Below are positions 9,117 to 18,406 of a DNA stretch of 64,000 nucleotides, in pieces (within the stretch, counting starts at the first letter, position 1; each line of letters begins with the position of its first letter). The DNA is from Xenophilus azovorans DSM 13620. GTDB lineage: Bacteria; Pseudomonadota; Gammaproteobacteria; Burkholderiales; Burkholderiaceae_C. Where the stretch lies: NCBI RefSeq assembly GCF_000745855.1, contig NZ_JQKD01000012.1:101996-165995 (forward strand), given 5' to 3'. Below the pieces are notes generated by a model. The model searched no databases, was not told the DNA's origin, and saw only the letters and a program-made list of their open reading frames with translations. The position numbers and the translations under genes are program-made.

Positions 9117-9494
9117 ATGACCACCACCACCGTCGACGCCCGGGCCCTCGCCGGACACTACATCGCGCTGTGGAACGAGCCCGACGCCGCGCGCCGCGCC
9201 GAGCTGCTGCGCAGCCACTGGTGCGAGGACGCCGCCTACGCCGACCCGCTGGCCGCCGTGCGCGGCCACGAGCAGATCAGCGCCCTGGTCGGCGCGGTGC
9301 AGGAACGCTACCCGGGCTTCCGCTTCGCGCTGGTCGGCACGCCCGACGCGCACGGCGAGCACCTGCGCTTCTCGTGGACGCTCGGCCCGCAGGAGGCGCG
9401 CGACCTGATCCAGGGCACCGACTTCGCCGACCTGCAGGGCGGCAGGCTGCGCCGCGTGACCGGCTTCCTGGACAAGGTGCCGGAAGGCGCCTGA
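9117..9494 (+). CDS. SnoaL-like / NTF2-fold protein
   Basis: A 125-residue single-domain protein with the cone-shaped SnoaL fold: a starting helix (YIALWNEPDAARRAELLRSHW), the EDAAYADPLAAVRGHEQI segment, and strands ending in GRLRRVTGFLDKVPE. Family members include polyketide cyclases, steroid isomerases and many hydratase-like enzymes, so the fold alone does not give a substrate. The ATG at 9117 is preceded by AGGAGA at good spacing and was preferred to the upstream in-frame ATG at 9084. It follows the EgtB-like gene by 72 bases on the same strand. Confidence 0.8.
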   Translation: MTTTTVDARALAGHYIALWNEPDAARRAELLRSHWCEDAAYADPLAAVRGHEQISALVGAVQERYPGFRFALVGTPDAHGEHLRFSWTLGPQEARDLIQGTDFADLQGGRLRRVTGFLDKVPEGA

Positions 9495-9507
9495 GCGGGG
9501 TCGCTGC

Positions 9508-10269
9508 TCAGGCCGCGATCGAGTAGCCGCCGTCCACCGGGATCGCCGTGCCGGTGACGAAGTCCGAGGCGGCGCTGGCCAGGAACACGGCCGTGCCCGC
9601 CAGGTCCTTCGGCTGGCCCCAGCGGCCGGCCGCGGTGCGGGCGATGACGCGTTCGTTCAGGCCCTGCACCTGGCTGCGGGCGGCGTCGGTCAGCTCGGTG
9701 GCGATCCAGCCCGGCAGGATCGCGTTGACCTGGATGTTGTCGACGGCCCACGAGGCCGCCGTCGCCCGGGTCAGTTGCACGATGCCGCCCTTGCTGGCGC
9801 CGTAGGCCGGCGCGTAGGGGGCGCCGAAGATCGACATCATCGAGCCGATGTTGATGATCTTGCCGCCGCCGGCGCGCTTCATCAGCGGATGCGCGGCGCG
9901 GCTGCACAGGAAGGCGCTGGTCAGGTTGGTGTCCATCACCTGCTGCCACTCGGCCAGCGCAAGGTGGTCCACCGGCTTGCGCACCGTGGTGCCGGCGTTG
10001 TTGACGAGGATGTGCAGCGCGCCGCAGCGCTCGGCCAGGGCGTCGAAGCCGCGCTGCACCGAGGCCTCGTCGGCCACGTCCATCGGCAGCGCGAAGCTGT
10101 CCGTGCTGCCGGCCGCGCGCAGCTGCTCGACGGCGCCTGCGGACTTGGCCTCGTTGCGCGCCGCGACCGCCACGCGCGCGCCGGCCTGCGCCAGCCCCAG
10201 CGCCAGCCCCAGGCCGATGCCCCCGTTGCCGCCCGTCACCAGGGCGACCTTGCCGCTCAGATCGAACAT
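9508..10269 (-). CDS. Short-chain dehydrogenase/reductase (gluconate 5-dehydrogenase-like)
   Basis: A 253-residue classical SDR. The Rossmann motif TGGNGGIG lies at about 13-20, NNAG near 90, the catalytic Ser in IGSMMSI, and the YxxxK motif as YGASKGG near 154-160. The C-terminus DFVTGTAIPVDGGYS is typical. The overall pattern is closest to gluconate 5-dehydrogenase or 2-deoxy-D-gluconate 3-dehydrogenase, which use NAD(P)H on sugar acids, but substrate cannot be fixed. The start MFDLSGKVALVTGG follows GAGGAAGG. It lies 29 bases downstream of the VWA gene on the same strand, so it may be the last gene of that operon by read-through rather than by function. Confidence 0.88.
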   Translation of the reverse strand: MFDLSGKVALVTGGNGGIGLGLALGLAQAGARVAVAARNEAKSAGAVEQLRAAGSTDSFALPMDVADEASVQRGFDALAERCGALHILVNNAGTTVRKPVDHLALAEWQQVMDTNLTSAFLCSRAAHPLMKRAGGGKIINIGSMMSIFGAPYAPAYGASKGGIVQLTRATAASWAVDNIQVNAILPGWIATELTDAARSQVQGLNERVIARTAAGRWGQPKDLAGTAVFLASAASDFVTGTAIPVDGGYSIAA

Positions 10270-10298
10270 GTCCCGACTGCCTTCCTCGTTGCCGCAGG

Positions 10299-11375
10299 TC
10301 AAAGCAGCCTATTGAACCAGAGCAGCGACAGCGCGGCCGACAGCAGCGCCAGCAGCGCGGCGCCCAGGGCGAAGAGGGCGGAGATCTCGGTTTCCTTCTT
10401 CTCCACCGTCAGGCGCGAACTGAGCGTGTCGTAGACCTTCTTCAGGTCGGTGGCGGTGCCGGCGTAGAAGTACTCGGCGGCGGTCTGCTTGGCCACGGCC
10501 TTGAGCGTCTCCTCGTCCAGCCGCACCCGCATCGACCAGCCCTCGAAGCCGATGGTCTCGCCGTCGACCGTGCCGATGCCCACCGTGTAGACGCGCACGC
10601 CGCGGTCGGCAGCGGCCTTGGCGGCGTCCATCGGGTCCACGCCGGTGGTGCGCTGGCCGTCGGTGAGCATGATGATCGCGGCCGAGCTGTACGAGCCCGG
10701 CGGCACCGGGGTGAACTCCTTCTTCTGCCGCCCGGCCTGCTCGATCGGGATGCCCTGCCGGCGGCTCGCCGGGCTGAAGTCCGTCACCTCGATGCCCGCG
10801 TCGGGGAACAGCGTGGCCAGCGAGACGACGATGGCGTTGCCGGTGGCGGTGGCGCGCTGCAGGTGGAAGGAGTCGATCGCCGCCGTCAGGTCGTCGCGGT
10901 TGGTGGTGGGCAGCTGGGCCACGTTGGCGCTGCCGGCGAAGGCCACCACGCCCACCTTCACGTTGCGCGGCAGGTCCTTGATGAAGCCCTTGGCCGCCTC
11001 CTGCGCGGCCATCAGGCGGTTGGGCTTGACGTCCTCGGCGCGCATGCTGCCCGAGACGTCCATCGCCAGGATGATGGTCTGCTGGTTGGAGGGCAGCGTC
11101 ACCACCGCCAGCGGCCGCGCGGCCGCGATCATCATCGCCACCAGGGCCAGCAGGAACAGCAGCGGCGGCAGGTGGCGGCGGATCGACTGGCCCGGGCCCA
11201 TCGCCTCGCGCACGATCGACAGGCTGGCATAGCGCACCGCCAGCTTCTTCTTGCGGCGCAGCAGCCACACGTACAGCAGCACCAGCACCGGCACCGCGGC
11301 CAGCAGCCAGAGGAGTTGGGGCCAGAGGAAGCCCATCGGCAGGCCCCGGAGCAAGGTGGAGAAGTCCATATGCAT
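10299..11375 (-). CDS. VWA domain membrane protein (BatA-like)
   Basis: 358 residues: two N-terminal membrane helices (about 18-39 and 70-88), then a von Willebrand factor A domain with the metal-ion-adhesion motif DVSGS at 106-110 and the later IIMLTDGQRT loop, and a C-terminal helix (ALFALGAALLALLSAALSLLWF). The domain therefore faces the periplasm between anchors, as in BatA. It ends a MoxR-DUF58-VWA operon. Such sets are proposed to act as envelope chaperones or in aerotolerance; the exact role is not established. An internal start at 11336 (MGFLWPQLLWLL) matches the usual beginning of homologues and may be the true one. Confidence 0.85.
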   Translation of the reverse strand: MHMDFSTLLRGLPMGFLWPQLLWLLAAVPVLVLLYVWLLRRKKKLAVRYASLSIVREAMGPGQSIRRHLPPLLFLLALVAMMIAAARPLAVVTLPSNQQTIILAMDVSGSMRAEDVKPNRLMAAQEAAKGFIKDLPRNVKVGVVAFAGSANVAQLPTTNRDDLTAAIDSFHLQRATATGNAIVVSLATLFPDAGIEVTDFSPASRRQGIPIEQAGRQKKEFTPVPPGSYSSAAIIMLTDGQRTTGVDPMDAAKAAADRGVRVYTVGIGTVDGETIGFEGWSMRVRLDEETLKAVAKQTAAEYFYAGTATDLKKVYDTLSSRLTVEKKETEISALFALGAALLALLSAALSLLWFNRLL

Positions 11376-11393
11376 ACCGGTAGGGATGATGCG

Positions 11394-12379
11394 TCACGCC
11401 ATCGCGGCGGCGGCGCGGCCGTGGCGCACGCGGCGCCGGCGCATGTCGGCGAAGCGCACCACGGCATCGACCAGGTCGTCGTCGGTGGAGAGTTCGAGCG
11501 TGTCCACGCCGGCACGGGCCAGCGCCTCGCGCAGCCGCGCCTCGCGCTCGGCCGCGATGCGGGCGAAGCGGCGGCGGAAGCCCGCGTCGTGCGTGTCCAC
11601 CCACATCTGCTCGCCGGTCTCGGCGTCGGTCAGCGGCACCAGGCCCAGGTCGGGCAGCTCGCGCTCCAGCGGGTCGAACAGGCGCACCGCCACCACCTCG
11701 TGGCGCTGCACCAGGTGGCCCAGCGGCTTTTCCCAGCCCGGCTCGGAGAGGAAGTCGGACACCACGAACACCATCGAGCGCCGCGGCATCATGGCCGCCG
11801 CCGAGCGCAGCAGCTCGGCCAGCCGCGTCATGCCCTTCTGCGCCTTGGTGCCGCGGGCCTCCGGCACACGGCGCGCCATGCGGTGCAGGAGCTGCAGCAC
11901 CTGCGGGCGGCCGCCGCGCGGCGGCAGCACCGCCTCCAGTTCGGTGCCGTAGACCAGCGCGCCGACCCGGTTGCCGTGGCGCGTGAGCAGCCGTGCCAGC
12001 ACGCCGACGAAACCCTGCGAGATCTCGCGCTTGGCGCGCGTGCCGGAGCCGAAGTCCACCGAGCGGCTGAGGTCCAGCACGAACCAGGCGGCCATCTCGC
12101 GGTCTTCGGTGAACACGCGCACGTGCGGCTGCTGCAGCCGCGCGGTCACGTTCCAGTCGATGTGGCGCACGTCGTCGTGCAGCTGGTACTCGCGCAGGTC
12201 GGCCAGGTCCAGGCCGGCGCCGCGCATCAGCGTGCGGTAGTCGCCCTGCAGCAGGCCGTCGAGGCGGCGCACCACCGTCCATTCGAGCCGGCGCAGCAGC
12301 CGCTCGGCGGCCTGCGCCGTCTCCAGCGGGCGCTCGTCGTTGGCGGCGCCGCCGGGCTTGGACTTGCGCCACCAGGCCA

Positions 12380-12383
<4 letters not shown>
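11394..12383 (-). CDS. DUF58 domain-containing protein
   Basis: A 329-residue soluble protein with the DUF58 signature: RRLDGLLQGDYRTLMRGAGLDLADLREYQLHDDVRHIDWNVTAR spans the conserved arginine/aspartate block near residues 40-85. This is followed by a degenerate VWA-like region (WFVLDLSRSVDFG, then VVSDFLSE). DUF58 proteins are consistently encoded next to MoxR ATPases, as here: the gene overlaps the MoxR stop by 4 bases and precedes the VWA gene by 18. They are thought to be MoxR-dependent assembly factors. The molecular function is unknown. Confidence 0.88.
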
Positions 12384-13402
<1,019 letters not shown>

Positions 13403-13424
13403 GCGTCGGTCCTCGGACTAAAGG

Positions 13425-14405
13425 TCAGAAGGGCGGCGAGCCCGCGGCCGAGGCCGCGTTCTCGATGGGCACCGCGAAGCCGATGCCGATGAAGGTGCGC
13501 TGCTGCGTCGGGTTCAGGATGGCGGTGACGATGCCCAGCACCTCGCCGTCCATGTTCACCAGCGGCCCGCCGGAGTTGCCGGGGTTGGCCGCCGCGTCGA
13601 ACTGGATCAGGTTGTCCAGTTCCTGCTTGCCCTCGGGCGAGCGGAAGGAGCGCTTCAGGCCCGACACCACGCCGGCCGACACCGACGGCCCGATGCCGAA
13701 GGGAAAGCCCACCGCCGCCACCTGGTCGCCCGACCGCAGATCGGCGGTGGAGCGCATCGTGGCGGCGATCAGGTCGTCGGGGATCTTCTGCGCCTGCAGT
13801 ACCGCGAGGTCGTTCTCGGGCTGCACGCCGGTGAGGGTGGCGGGCGACTCCAGCCCGTCGAAGAAGGTGACCTTGATGGTGTCGGCGCCGGCGACCACGT
13901 GCAGGTTGGTGAGGATCACGCCCTTGTCGACGATCACTACGCCGGTGCCCACGCCTCGCTCGACCTCGCCCGGCGGCTCGGCGGCTTCGGGCGCCTTGCC
14001 CTTGGCCAGGTTGCGACCGCGCTTTTCCGTCTTGGCGGCGGGCGTCTTCTTCTCCTCGCCGTAGCCGACCACGCGCACCACCGAGGGCCGCACCGCCTCG
14101 GCCGCGCGGGCGGCGGGGGAGGGCAGCGTCTCCTTCTGCAGCGTGCGCAGCACGGCGGCGTCGATGTCTTTCTGCGTCAGCACCTGGCCCGGCGCGCGCG
14201 GCCACAGGTAGCCGGCACCGCCGGCCAGGCCGAGGGCGGCCGCGGCGAGCACGGCGGCCGCCGCGGCGCGGCGGCCACGCCGGGCCTTCGGGGGGGCCGA
14301 AGCCGGCGCGACGGCCGGCGCCTCGGCGGCGGCCTCCGGCGGCGCGCCTTCGGCCTCGGGCGCGGCGCTCCGGGGCGAGCTGCTGTAGTGGGCTGGCCTG
14401 CGCAT
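13425..14405 (-). CDS. Membrane-anchored trypsin-like serine protease (S1C, DegP/HtrA-like, no PDZ)
   Basis: 326 residues. An A/P-rich cytoplasmic N-terminus is followed by one membrane helix (AAAAAVLAAAALGLAGGAGYLW) and a periplasmic chymotrypsin-fold protease. Catalytic residues are visible as His in LTNLHVVAG, Asp in ENDLAVLQ and Ser in NPGNSGGPLVN. The protein ends soon after FIGIGFAVPIENA, so the PDZ domains of DegP/DegS are absent. A 20-residue lysine/proline insertion (KKTPAAKTEKRGRNLAKGK) lies early in the protease domain. The ATG at 14405 has a strong GGAGGT at ideal spacing. It lies 22 bases upstream of moxR, so it probably leads the MoxR-DUF58-VWA operon. Confidence 0.85.
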   Translation of the reverse strand: MRRPAHYSSSPRSAAPEAEGAPPEAAAEAPAVAPASAPPKARRGRRAAAAAVLAAAALGLAGGAGYLWPRAPGQVLTQKDIDAAVLRTLQKETLPSPAARAAEAVRPSVVRVVGYGEEKKTPAAKTEKRGRNLAKGKAPEAAEPPGEVERGVGTGVVIVDKGVILTNLHVVAGADTIKVTFFDGLESPATLTGVQPENDLAVLQAQKIPDDLIAATMRSTADLRSGDQVAAVGFPFGIGPSVSAGVVSGLKRSFRSPEGKQELDNLIQFDAAANPGNSGGPLVNMDGEVLGIVTAILNPTQQRTFIGIGFAVPIENAASAAGSPPF

Positions 14406-14494
14406 CGTGGACCTCCGCAATGTGTCGGATGCAGGAACGACTTCACGGTAGCACGCTTCGTTGCGCCGTGCATGCGTTGCGGCATCATCCCCGC

Positions 14495-15346
14495 ATGGCG
14501 GTCTTCATCGATACACACTGTCACCTCGACGCGCCGGAGTTCGGCGCCGAGGCGCCCGCCGTGAGCGAGCGCACACGCGCCGCCGGCGTGGCGCTGTGCG
14601 TCATCCCCGCCGTCGCGCCCGGCAACTTCGCCACGGTGCGCGAGATGGCGCACCGGCAGGGCGACGCCTACGCGCTGGGCATCCATCCGATGTGCACCGG
14701 CACCGAGGCGGAAGGGCCGGCGCTGGACGCGCTGGCCGGCGAGCTGCAGCGGCGGCAGGACGATCCGCGCCTGGTCGCGGTGGGCGAGATCGGCCTGGAC
14801 TTCTTCGTGCCCGGCCTGGACGGCCCGCGGCAGGAGCGCTTCCTGCGCCGGCAGCTCGAGCTGGCGCGCACGCACGGCCTGCCGGTGCTGCTGCACGTGC
14901 GCCGCTCCGTCGACAAGGTGCTGATGCACCTGCGCCAGGCCGGCGCCGGCGTGCCCTGGCACGGCATCGCGCATGCCTTCAACGGCAGCGCGCAGCAGGC
15001 GCAGGCCTGCATCGAACTGGGCCTGAAGCTCGGCTTCGGCGGCGCCGTGACCTTCGAGCGCGCGCTGCAGCTGCGCCGCCTGGCCGCCTCGTTGCCGCTC
15101 GAGTCGATGGTGCTGGAGACGGACGCGCCCGACATCCCGCCCTTCTGGCTCTACCGCACGCGCACCGAGCGCGAGGCCGGGCAGCCGCAGGGGCGCAACG
15201 AGCCGTCGCAGTTGCCGCGCATCGCCCGCGACATCGCTGCCCTGCGCGGCCTGGCCGTCGACGCGCTGGCGGCGGCCACCACCCGCAACGCCTGCGCCGC
15301 CCTGCCGCGGCTCGCGCCGCTGCTGGCGCCGGACGGCGGCGTGTAG
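14495..15346 (+). CDS. TatD family hydrolase (metal-dependent DNase)
   Basis: A 283-residue TIM-barrel metallohydrolase of the TatD type. The first metal motif is DTHCHLD at 6-12; GEIGLDFF carries the bridging Glu; LLHVRRS and HGIAHAFNGS supply later His ligands; VLETDAPDIPP supplies the last Asp. Relatives are Mg-dependent 3'-5' exonucleases and D-aminoacyl-tRNA or general DNA-repair nucleases in the cytoplasm. The start MAVFIDTHCHLD was chosen by homology over the in-frame ATG at 14420. It stands alone on +, divergent from the protease operon. Confidence 0.88.
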   Translation: MAVFIDTHCHLDAPEFGAEAPAVSERTRAAGVALCVIPAVAPGNFATVREMAHRQGDAYALGIHPMCTGTEAEGPALDALAGELQRRQDDPRLVAVGEIGLDFFVPGLDGPRQERFLRRQLELARTHGLPVLLHVRRSVDKVLMHLRQAGAGVPWHGIAHAFNGSAQQAQACIELGLKLGFGGAVTFERALQLRRLAASLPLESMVLETDAPDIPPFWLYRTRTEREAGQPQGRNEPSQLPRIARDIAALRGLAVDALAAATTRNACAALPRLAPLLAPDGGV

Positions 15347-15528
15347 CCGGCGTCCCATCGCCGTGTCATCGCCAGGCCGACGCGCCCTGTAGGCCGAAGG
15401 CGCAACCCGCCGGCCAGCCGCGCCAGGCGGCGTTTTTGGTGTCATCCTGCGGTGCATGGCAGGCGTTCGACCTGCGTGGCACCACGCCACGGGCGCGATG
15501 CCCCATTCCACAGAAGGAGAACCATTCC

Positions 15529-15975
15529 ATGAAGCAAACGACTCTGCGATTCCTCCCCGCTGCCCTCGTGCTGGCGCTGGCCTCGATGGGCCTGACGGCC
15601 GTTGCGCAGACGAATGCCACCACCACCTCCGAGCCCACGGCGACCGAGAAGGCCAAGGAAGTCGGACGCGACGTGAAGGAAACCGGCAAGGACGCCGTGG
15701 ACGCCACCGAGCGCGGCGCCAAGAAGGCCTGGAGCGCCACCAAGAACACCAGCGAGAAGGCCTACGACGCCACGAAGTCGGGCACCAAGAAGGCCTACAA
15801 CGCCACCAAGAAGACCAGCAAGAAGGCCTACGACGCGACCAAGAAGGGCGTGGGCAAGGCCGTCGACGCCACCGAGAACGTCGGCCACAAGGCAGCCGAC
15901 GGCATGCGCAACACGGGCGACAAGATCGGCGAGAAGATCCCCGGCACGCCGCAGCATGACGCGACCAAGCAGTAA
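15529..15975 (+). CDS. Secreted LEA-like protein with 11-residue repeats
   Basis: 148 residues. A signal peptide (hydrophobic stretch 8-25, cleavage near AVAQ) precedes a very hydrophilic, lysine/alanine/threonine-rich chain. From about residue 54 to 130 there are seven units of exactly 11 residues with the consensus KKAYDATKKGT, an amphipathic-helix repeat like that of group 3 late-embryogenesis-abundant and some apolipoprotein-like proteins. It probably acts in the periplasm as a disordered or helical protectant of membranes or proteins, perhaps under desiccation or stress; this is inference. AAGGAGA lies before the ATG. The gene is monocistronic and ends at a strong terminator. Confidence 0.75.
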   Translation: MKQTTLRFLPAALVLALASMGLTAVAQTNATTTSEPTATEKAKEVGRDVKETGKDAVDATERGAKKAWSATKNTSEKAYDATKSGTKKAYNATKKTSKKAYDATKKGVGKAVDATENVGHKAADGMRNTGDKIGEKIPGTPQHDATKQ

Positions 15976-15997
15976 GCAGGTTGCGAGAGCGCCATGC

Positions 15998-16031
15998 AAA
16001 AAAAGACCCGCTTCGGCGGGTCTTTTTTTTT
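15998..16031. terminator. Bidirectional intrinsic terminator
   Basis: A-run, then AGACCCGC TTCG GCGGGTCT and nine T residues: a textbook stem with a UUCG tetraloop. It ends the LEA-like transcript on + and, through the A-run, can act on the minus strand behind the convergent mscS gene. Confidence 0.92.
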
Positions 16032-16107
16032 GTCGCCGGGCCGCCTCAAGACAAAAAAGCATCCCCTCGGGGGATCGGGCAAGCGCGAAGCGGTTGCCCG
16101 AGGGGTC
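16032..16107 (+). repeat. Dispersed repeat, copy B
   Basis: First of two tandem copies of the element also found inverted at 3505-3580. It begins GTCGCCGGGCCGCCTCAAG and contains ATCCCCTCGGGGGAT and GCGCGAAGCGGTTGCCCGAGG. It differs from copy C by one substitution in the core and one extra A. Confidence 0.85.
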
Positions 16108-16113
16108 TTTTTT

Positions 16114-16188
16114 GTCGCCGGGCCGCCCCAAGACAAAAAGCATCCCCTCGGGGGATCGGGCAAGCGCGAAGCGGTTGCCCGAGGGGCC
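16114..16188 (+). repeat. Dispersed repeat, copy C
   Basis: Second tandem copy, period about 82 bases from copy B, ending 7 bases before the mscS stop codon. Pairing of CCCCTCGG with CCGAGGGG inside each unit, and T-runs after each unit, suggest that the elements can also work as terminators between convergent genes. Confidence 0.85.
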
Positions 16189-16195
16189 TTTTTCG

Positions 16196-17017
16196 TCAGG
16201 CCGTCCGGCGCTGCACCATCGGCGTTTCGGGCACCGGGTAGCCCGCCGCACCGAAAGTCTGCACGATGGCCTTGTGCGTGTCGAAGTAGACCTGCCAGTA
16301 GTGGTCGGTGTGGGTGTAGGGCCGCACGGCCAGCAGCGGGCCTTCGGGGGTGAACTGGAGGATCTCGACGTCCGGTGCCGGGTCCTTCGTCACGTTGGGG
16401 ATGGCGGCCACCGCCGTCTTCAGCCGGGCGATGGCGTCGTTCACGTCGACGCCGTTGGCGACCTTGGCGGTGGTGTCCACCCGCCGCCAGCCCAGCGTGC
16501 TGTAGTTCTGGATGGTGCCCGAGAGCACGCTGTTGTTGCCCACCGTGGCGACCACGTTGTCGGGCAGCACCAGCGTGGTGCCGAACAGGCCCAGCTCCTT
16601 CACGGTGCCGGTCACGCCCGCCACGGCGACGAAGTCGCCCACCTTGTACGGGCGCAGCACCTGCAGGAACACGCCGGCCGCGAAGTGTGTCAGCAGCCCG
16701 CCCCAGGCCGTGCCGATGGCCAGCCCCGCGCCGGCCAGCAGCGCGGCGAAGGAGGTGGTGCGCACGCCGAACAGCTCCAGGATGGCGAGAATCAGCACCA
16801 CGTTCAGCAGCACGCCGACGATGGACTGCAGGTAGCCGCTGAGGGTGGGGTCGATCGAGCCGCCGCGCTGCAGGGCGCCGCCCATCAGCCGCAGCGCCAT
16901 CTTGATGAGCCAGCGCCCGATGAGCCAGGCCACGATGGCGCCCAGCACCTTCAGGCCGAAGTCCACGCCCTGCGTGGTGAGGAAGGCCCAGGCGGATGCC
17001 GCAGTGATGTTCTCCAT
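16196..17017 (-). CDS. Small-conductance mechanosensitive channel, MscS family
   Basis: A 273-residue MscS-type channel: three N-terminal membrane helices, then the beta domain and C-terminal alpha/beta cage. TM3 is seen as the Gly/Ala-rich LLAGAGLAIGTAWGGLLTHFAAGVFL, followed by RPYKVGDFVAVAGVTGTVKELGLFGTTL and LPDNVVATVGNNSVL, the conserved MscS core. It forms a homoheptamer in the inner membrane that releases solutes on hypo-osmotic shock. The start MENITAASAWAF is preceded by GAAGAGGGA. It is convergent with the LEA-like gene and divergent from the glycosylase gene. Confidence 0.93.
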   Translation of the reverse strand: MENITAASAWAFLTTQGVDFGLKVLGAIVAWLIGRWLIKMALRLMGGALQRGGSIDPTLSGYLQSIVGVLLNVVLILAILELFGVRTTSFAALLAGAGLAIGTAWGGLLTHFAAGVFLQVLRPYKVGDFVAVAGVTGTVKELGLFGTTLVLPDNVVATVGNNSVLSGTIQNYSTLGWRRVDTTAKVANGVDVNDAIARLKTAVAAIPNVTKDPAPDVEILQFTPEGPLLAVRPYTHTDHYWQVYFDTHKAIVQTFGAAGYPVPETPMVQRRTA

Positions 17018-17044
17018 GTTCCCTCTTCCTTCGTTTCTGGTTCG

Positions 17045-17572
17045 ATGACGCCGACCCGCTCCGACGGCCCCGTGCAAGAAGGGCCCTGGCTGGAGGGGCT
17101 GCCGCCGCTCGCGTCGCCGCACACGGTGGTGCTGGTGCTCGGCAGCTTTCCCAGCGCCCGCTCCCTCGCGCAGCGCCAGTATTATGCGCACCCCCACAAC
17201 CAGTTCTGGAAGATCTTGCAAGCCATCTGGCCCCAGGAGCCGCTGCCCGCGGACAGCTATCAGGAACGTGGCAGATGGCTGCTCGACCGCGGCCTGGGCC
17301 TGTGGGACGTCTACGCCCGCTGCCGCCGTGTCGGCAGCCTGGACGCCGCCATCCGCGATGCCGAGGCCAACGACATCGCCGGCCTGCACCTGCCGCGGCT
17401 GGCGGCCGTGGCGCACAACGGTGCCGAGAGCCACAGGCAGGCGCGCCATGCGGCGCCGCCCGGCGTGCCGGCCTATCGGCTGCCCTCCACCAGCCCGGCG
17501 CATGCGGCGATGCGCTTCGAGGACAAGGCCCGCGCCTGGCGCGAGGTGATGGTCCGCCACGGGCTGGTCTGA
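17045..17572 (+). CDS. DNA-deoxyinosine glycosylase (UDG superfamily)
   Basis: A 175-residue member of the uracil-DNA-glycosylase superfamily, most like the hypoxanthine-DNA glycosylase group. It shows LVLGSFPSARSLAQRQYYAHP-type motif 1, HNQFWKIL, GLWDVYARCRRVGSLD, and the late motif LPSTSPAHA that contacts DNA. Such enzymes remove deaminated bases (hypoxanthine, sometimes uracil) in base-excision repair. The final stop overlaps the next ATG (TGATG), implying coupling with the spermidine-synthase-like gene. The start lies 27 bases from the divergent mscS start, so the two share a short promoter region. Confidence 0.85.
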   Translation: MTPTRSDGPVQEGPWLEGLPPLASPHTVVLVLGSFPSARSLAQRQYYAHPHNQFWKILQAIWPQEPLPADSYQERGRWLLDRGLGLWDVYARCRRVGSLDAAIRDAEANDIAGLHLPRLAAVAHNGAESHRQARHAAPPGVPAYRLPSTSPAHAAMRFEDKARAWREVMVRHGLV

Positions 17573-18336
17573 TGGCGGGCCGCGCTCCCCTTTCTTCGTT
17601 GTTGCCCGAGGTCAATTTCTCCGACTGGGGCGACGTGCGCTACCTGCACCTGGGCACCGAATGGGTGCAGGGCTCGATGCGGCTGGACGCGCCCTACGAG
17701 ATCGAGCTGGAGTACGTGCAGCGCATGATGGCCTGGCTGCTGTTCGTGGCGCCGGCCGAGGTGCCGAAGCGCCATGCGATGCAGCTCGGCCTGGGCGCCG
17801 GCGCGCTCACCAAGTTCTGCCGCAAGCAGCTGCGCATGCGCACCACCGCCATCGAGCTCAACCCGCAGGTGCTGGCCGCCTGCCGCGGCTGGTTCAAGCT
17901 GCCGCCCGAGGACGCGAAGCTGCGCGTGGTGATCGCCGACGCGGCCGGCGAGATCCGCAAGGACGAGTGGCAGGGCGCCGTCGACGCGCTGCAGGTGGAC
18001 CTGTACGACCACGAGGCCGCCGCGCCGGTGCTCGACAGCGAGGCCTTCTACATCGACTGCCGCCGCCTGCTGACCGAGGACGGCTGCATGACCGTGAACC
18101 TCTTCGGCCGCTCGTCCAGCTACGAGCGCAGCCTGGCCAAGATCGCCGCCGCCTTCGGCCCCGAGGCGCTGTGGGCCTTCAAGCCCACGCGCGAGGGCAA
18201 CACGGTGGTGCTGGCCCAGCGCAGCCCCGAGCGGCCGAAGCGCGAGCGCCTGGCCGAGCGGGCGCAGGCGATCCAGACGCGCTGGGGGCTGCCCGCGCCG
18301 AAATGGTTGCGGGTGTTCAAGCCCGTGTCATCATGA
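17572..18336 (+). CDS. Spermidine synthase-like methyltransferase-fold protein
   Basis: 254 residues with the spermidine-synthase-type Rossmann fold: VQRMMAWLLFV, the nucleotide loop MQLGLGAGALTKFC, AIELNPQVLAACRGWF with its acidic residue after strand 2, and VVIADAAGEIRK. DALQVDLYDHEAAAPVLDSEAFY takes the place of the usual DxxDP catalytic loop. Polyamine synthesis is not certain, because many such short proteins lack the N-terminal beta domain and have unknown substrates. It is translationally coupled to the DNA glycosylase (overlap TGATG). Confidence 0.8.
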   Translation: MAGRAPLSSLLPEVNFSDWGDVRYLHLGTEWVQGSMRLDAPYEIELEYVQRMMAWLLFVAPAEVPKRHAMQLGLGAGALTKFCRKQLRMRTTAIELNPQVLAACRGWFKLPPEDAKLRVVIADAAGEIRKDEWQGAVDALQVDLYDHEAAAPVLDSEAFYIDCRRLLTEDGCMTVNLFGRSSSYERSLAKIAAAFGPEALWAFKPTREGNTVVLAQRSPERPKRERLAERAQAIQTRWGLPAPKWLRVFKPVSS

Positions 18337-18344
18337 ATGGCATG

Positions 18345-18401
18345 AGCGCCGCGCCGGGCCGCCCCAAGCAAGCTCGCACCGCAGTGCGAAGCACGGAGGT
18401 T
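18345..18401 (+). repeat. Dispersed repeat carrying the ribosome binding site of the GspE-like gene
   Basis: It contains CGCCGGGCCGCCCCAAG and then a 30-base block, 18372-18401, that is identical to 44003-44032 (minus strand). The block holds a small hairpin CGCAC-CGCA-GTGCG and ends with GGAGGTT. The GGAGGT is 6 bases from the ATG, so the repeat supplies the Shine-Dalgarno sequence. Confidence 0.8.
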
Positions 18402-18406
18402 ATCCA

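Noticed and set aside
7755..9494. A selenoneine or ergothioneine biosynthesis cluster
   Set aside because: No senB, senC, egtD or egtE is adjacent, and the metal site of the EgtB-like protein is altered; the SnoaL-like neighbour does not belong to those pathways.
16032..16188. Tandem repeats at 16 kb as a short CRISPR array
   Set aside because: Only two contiguous units with no variable spacers; the repeats contain terminator-like palindromes and have an isolated copy elsewhere.
18337..18406. A short separate gene starting MNGMSAAPGRPKQARTAV
   Set aside because: It is the dispersed repeat read in frame; it has no ribosome binding site and no conserved motif.
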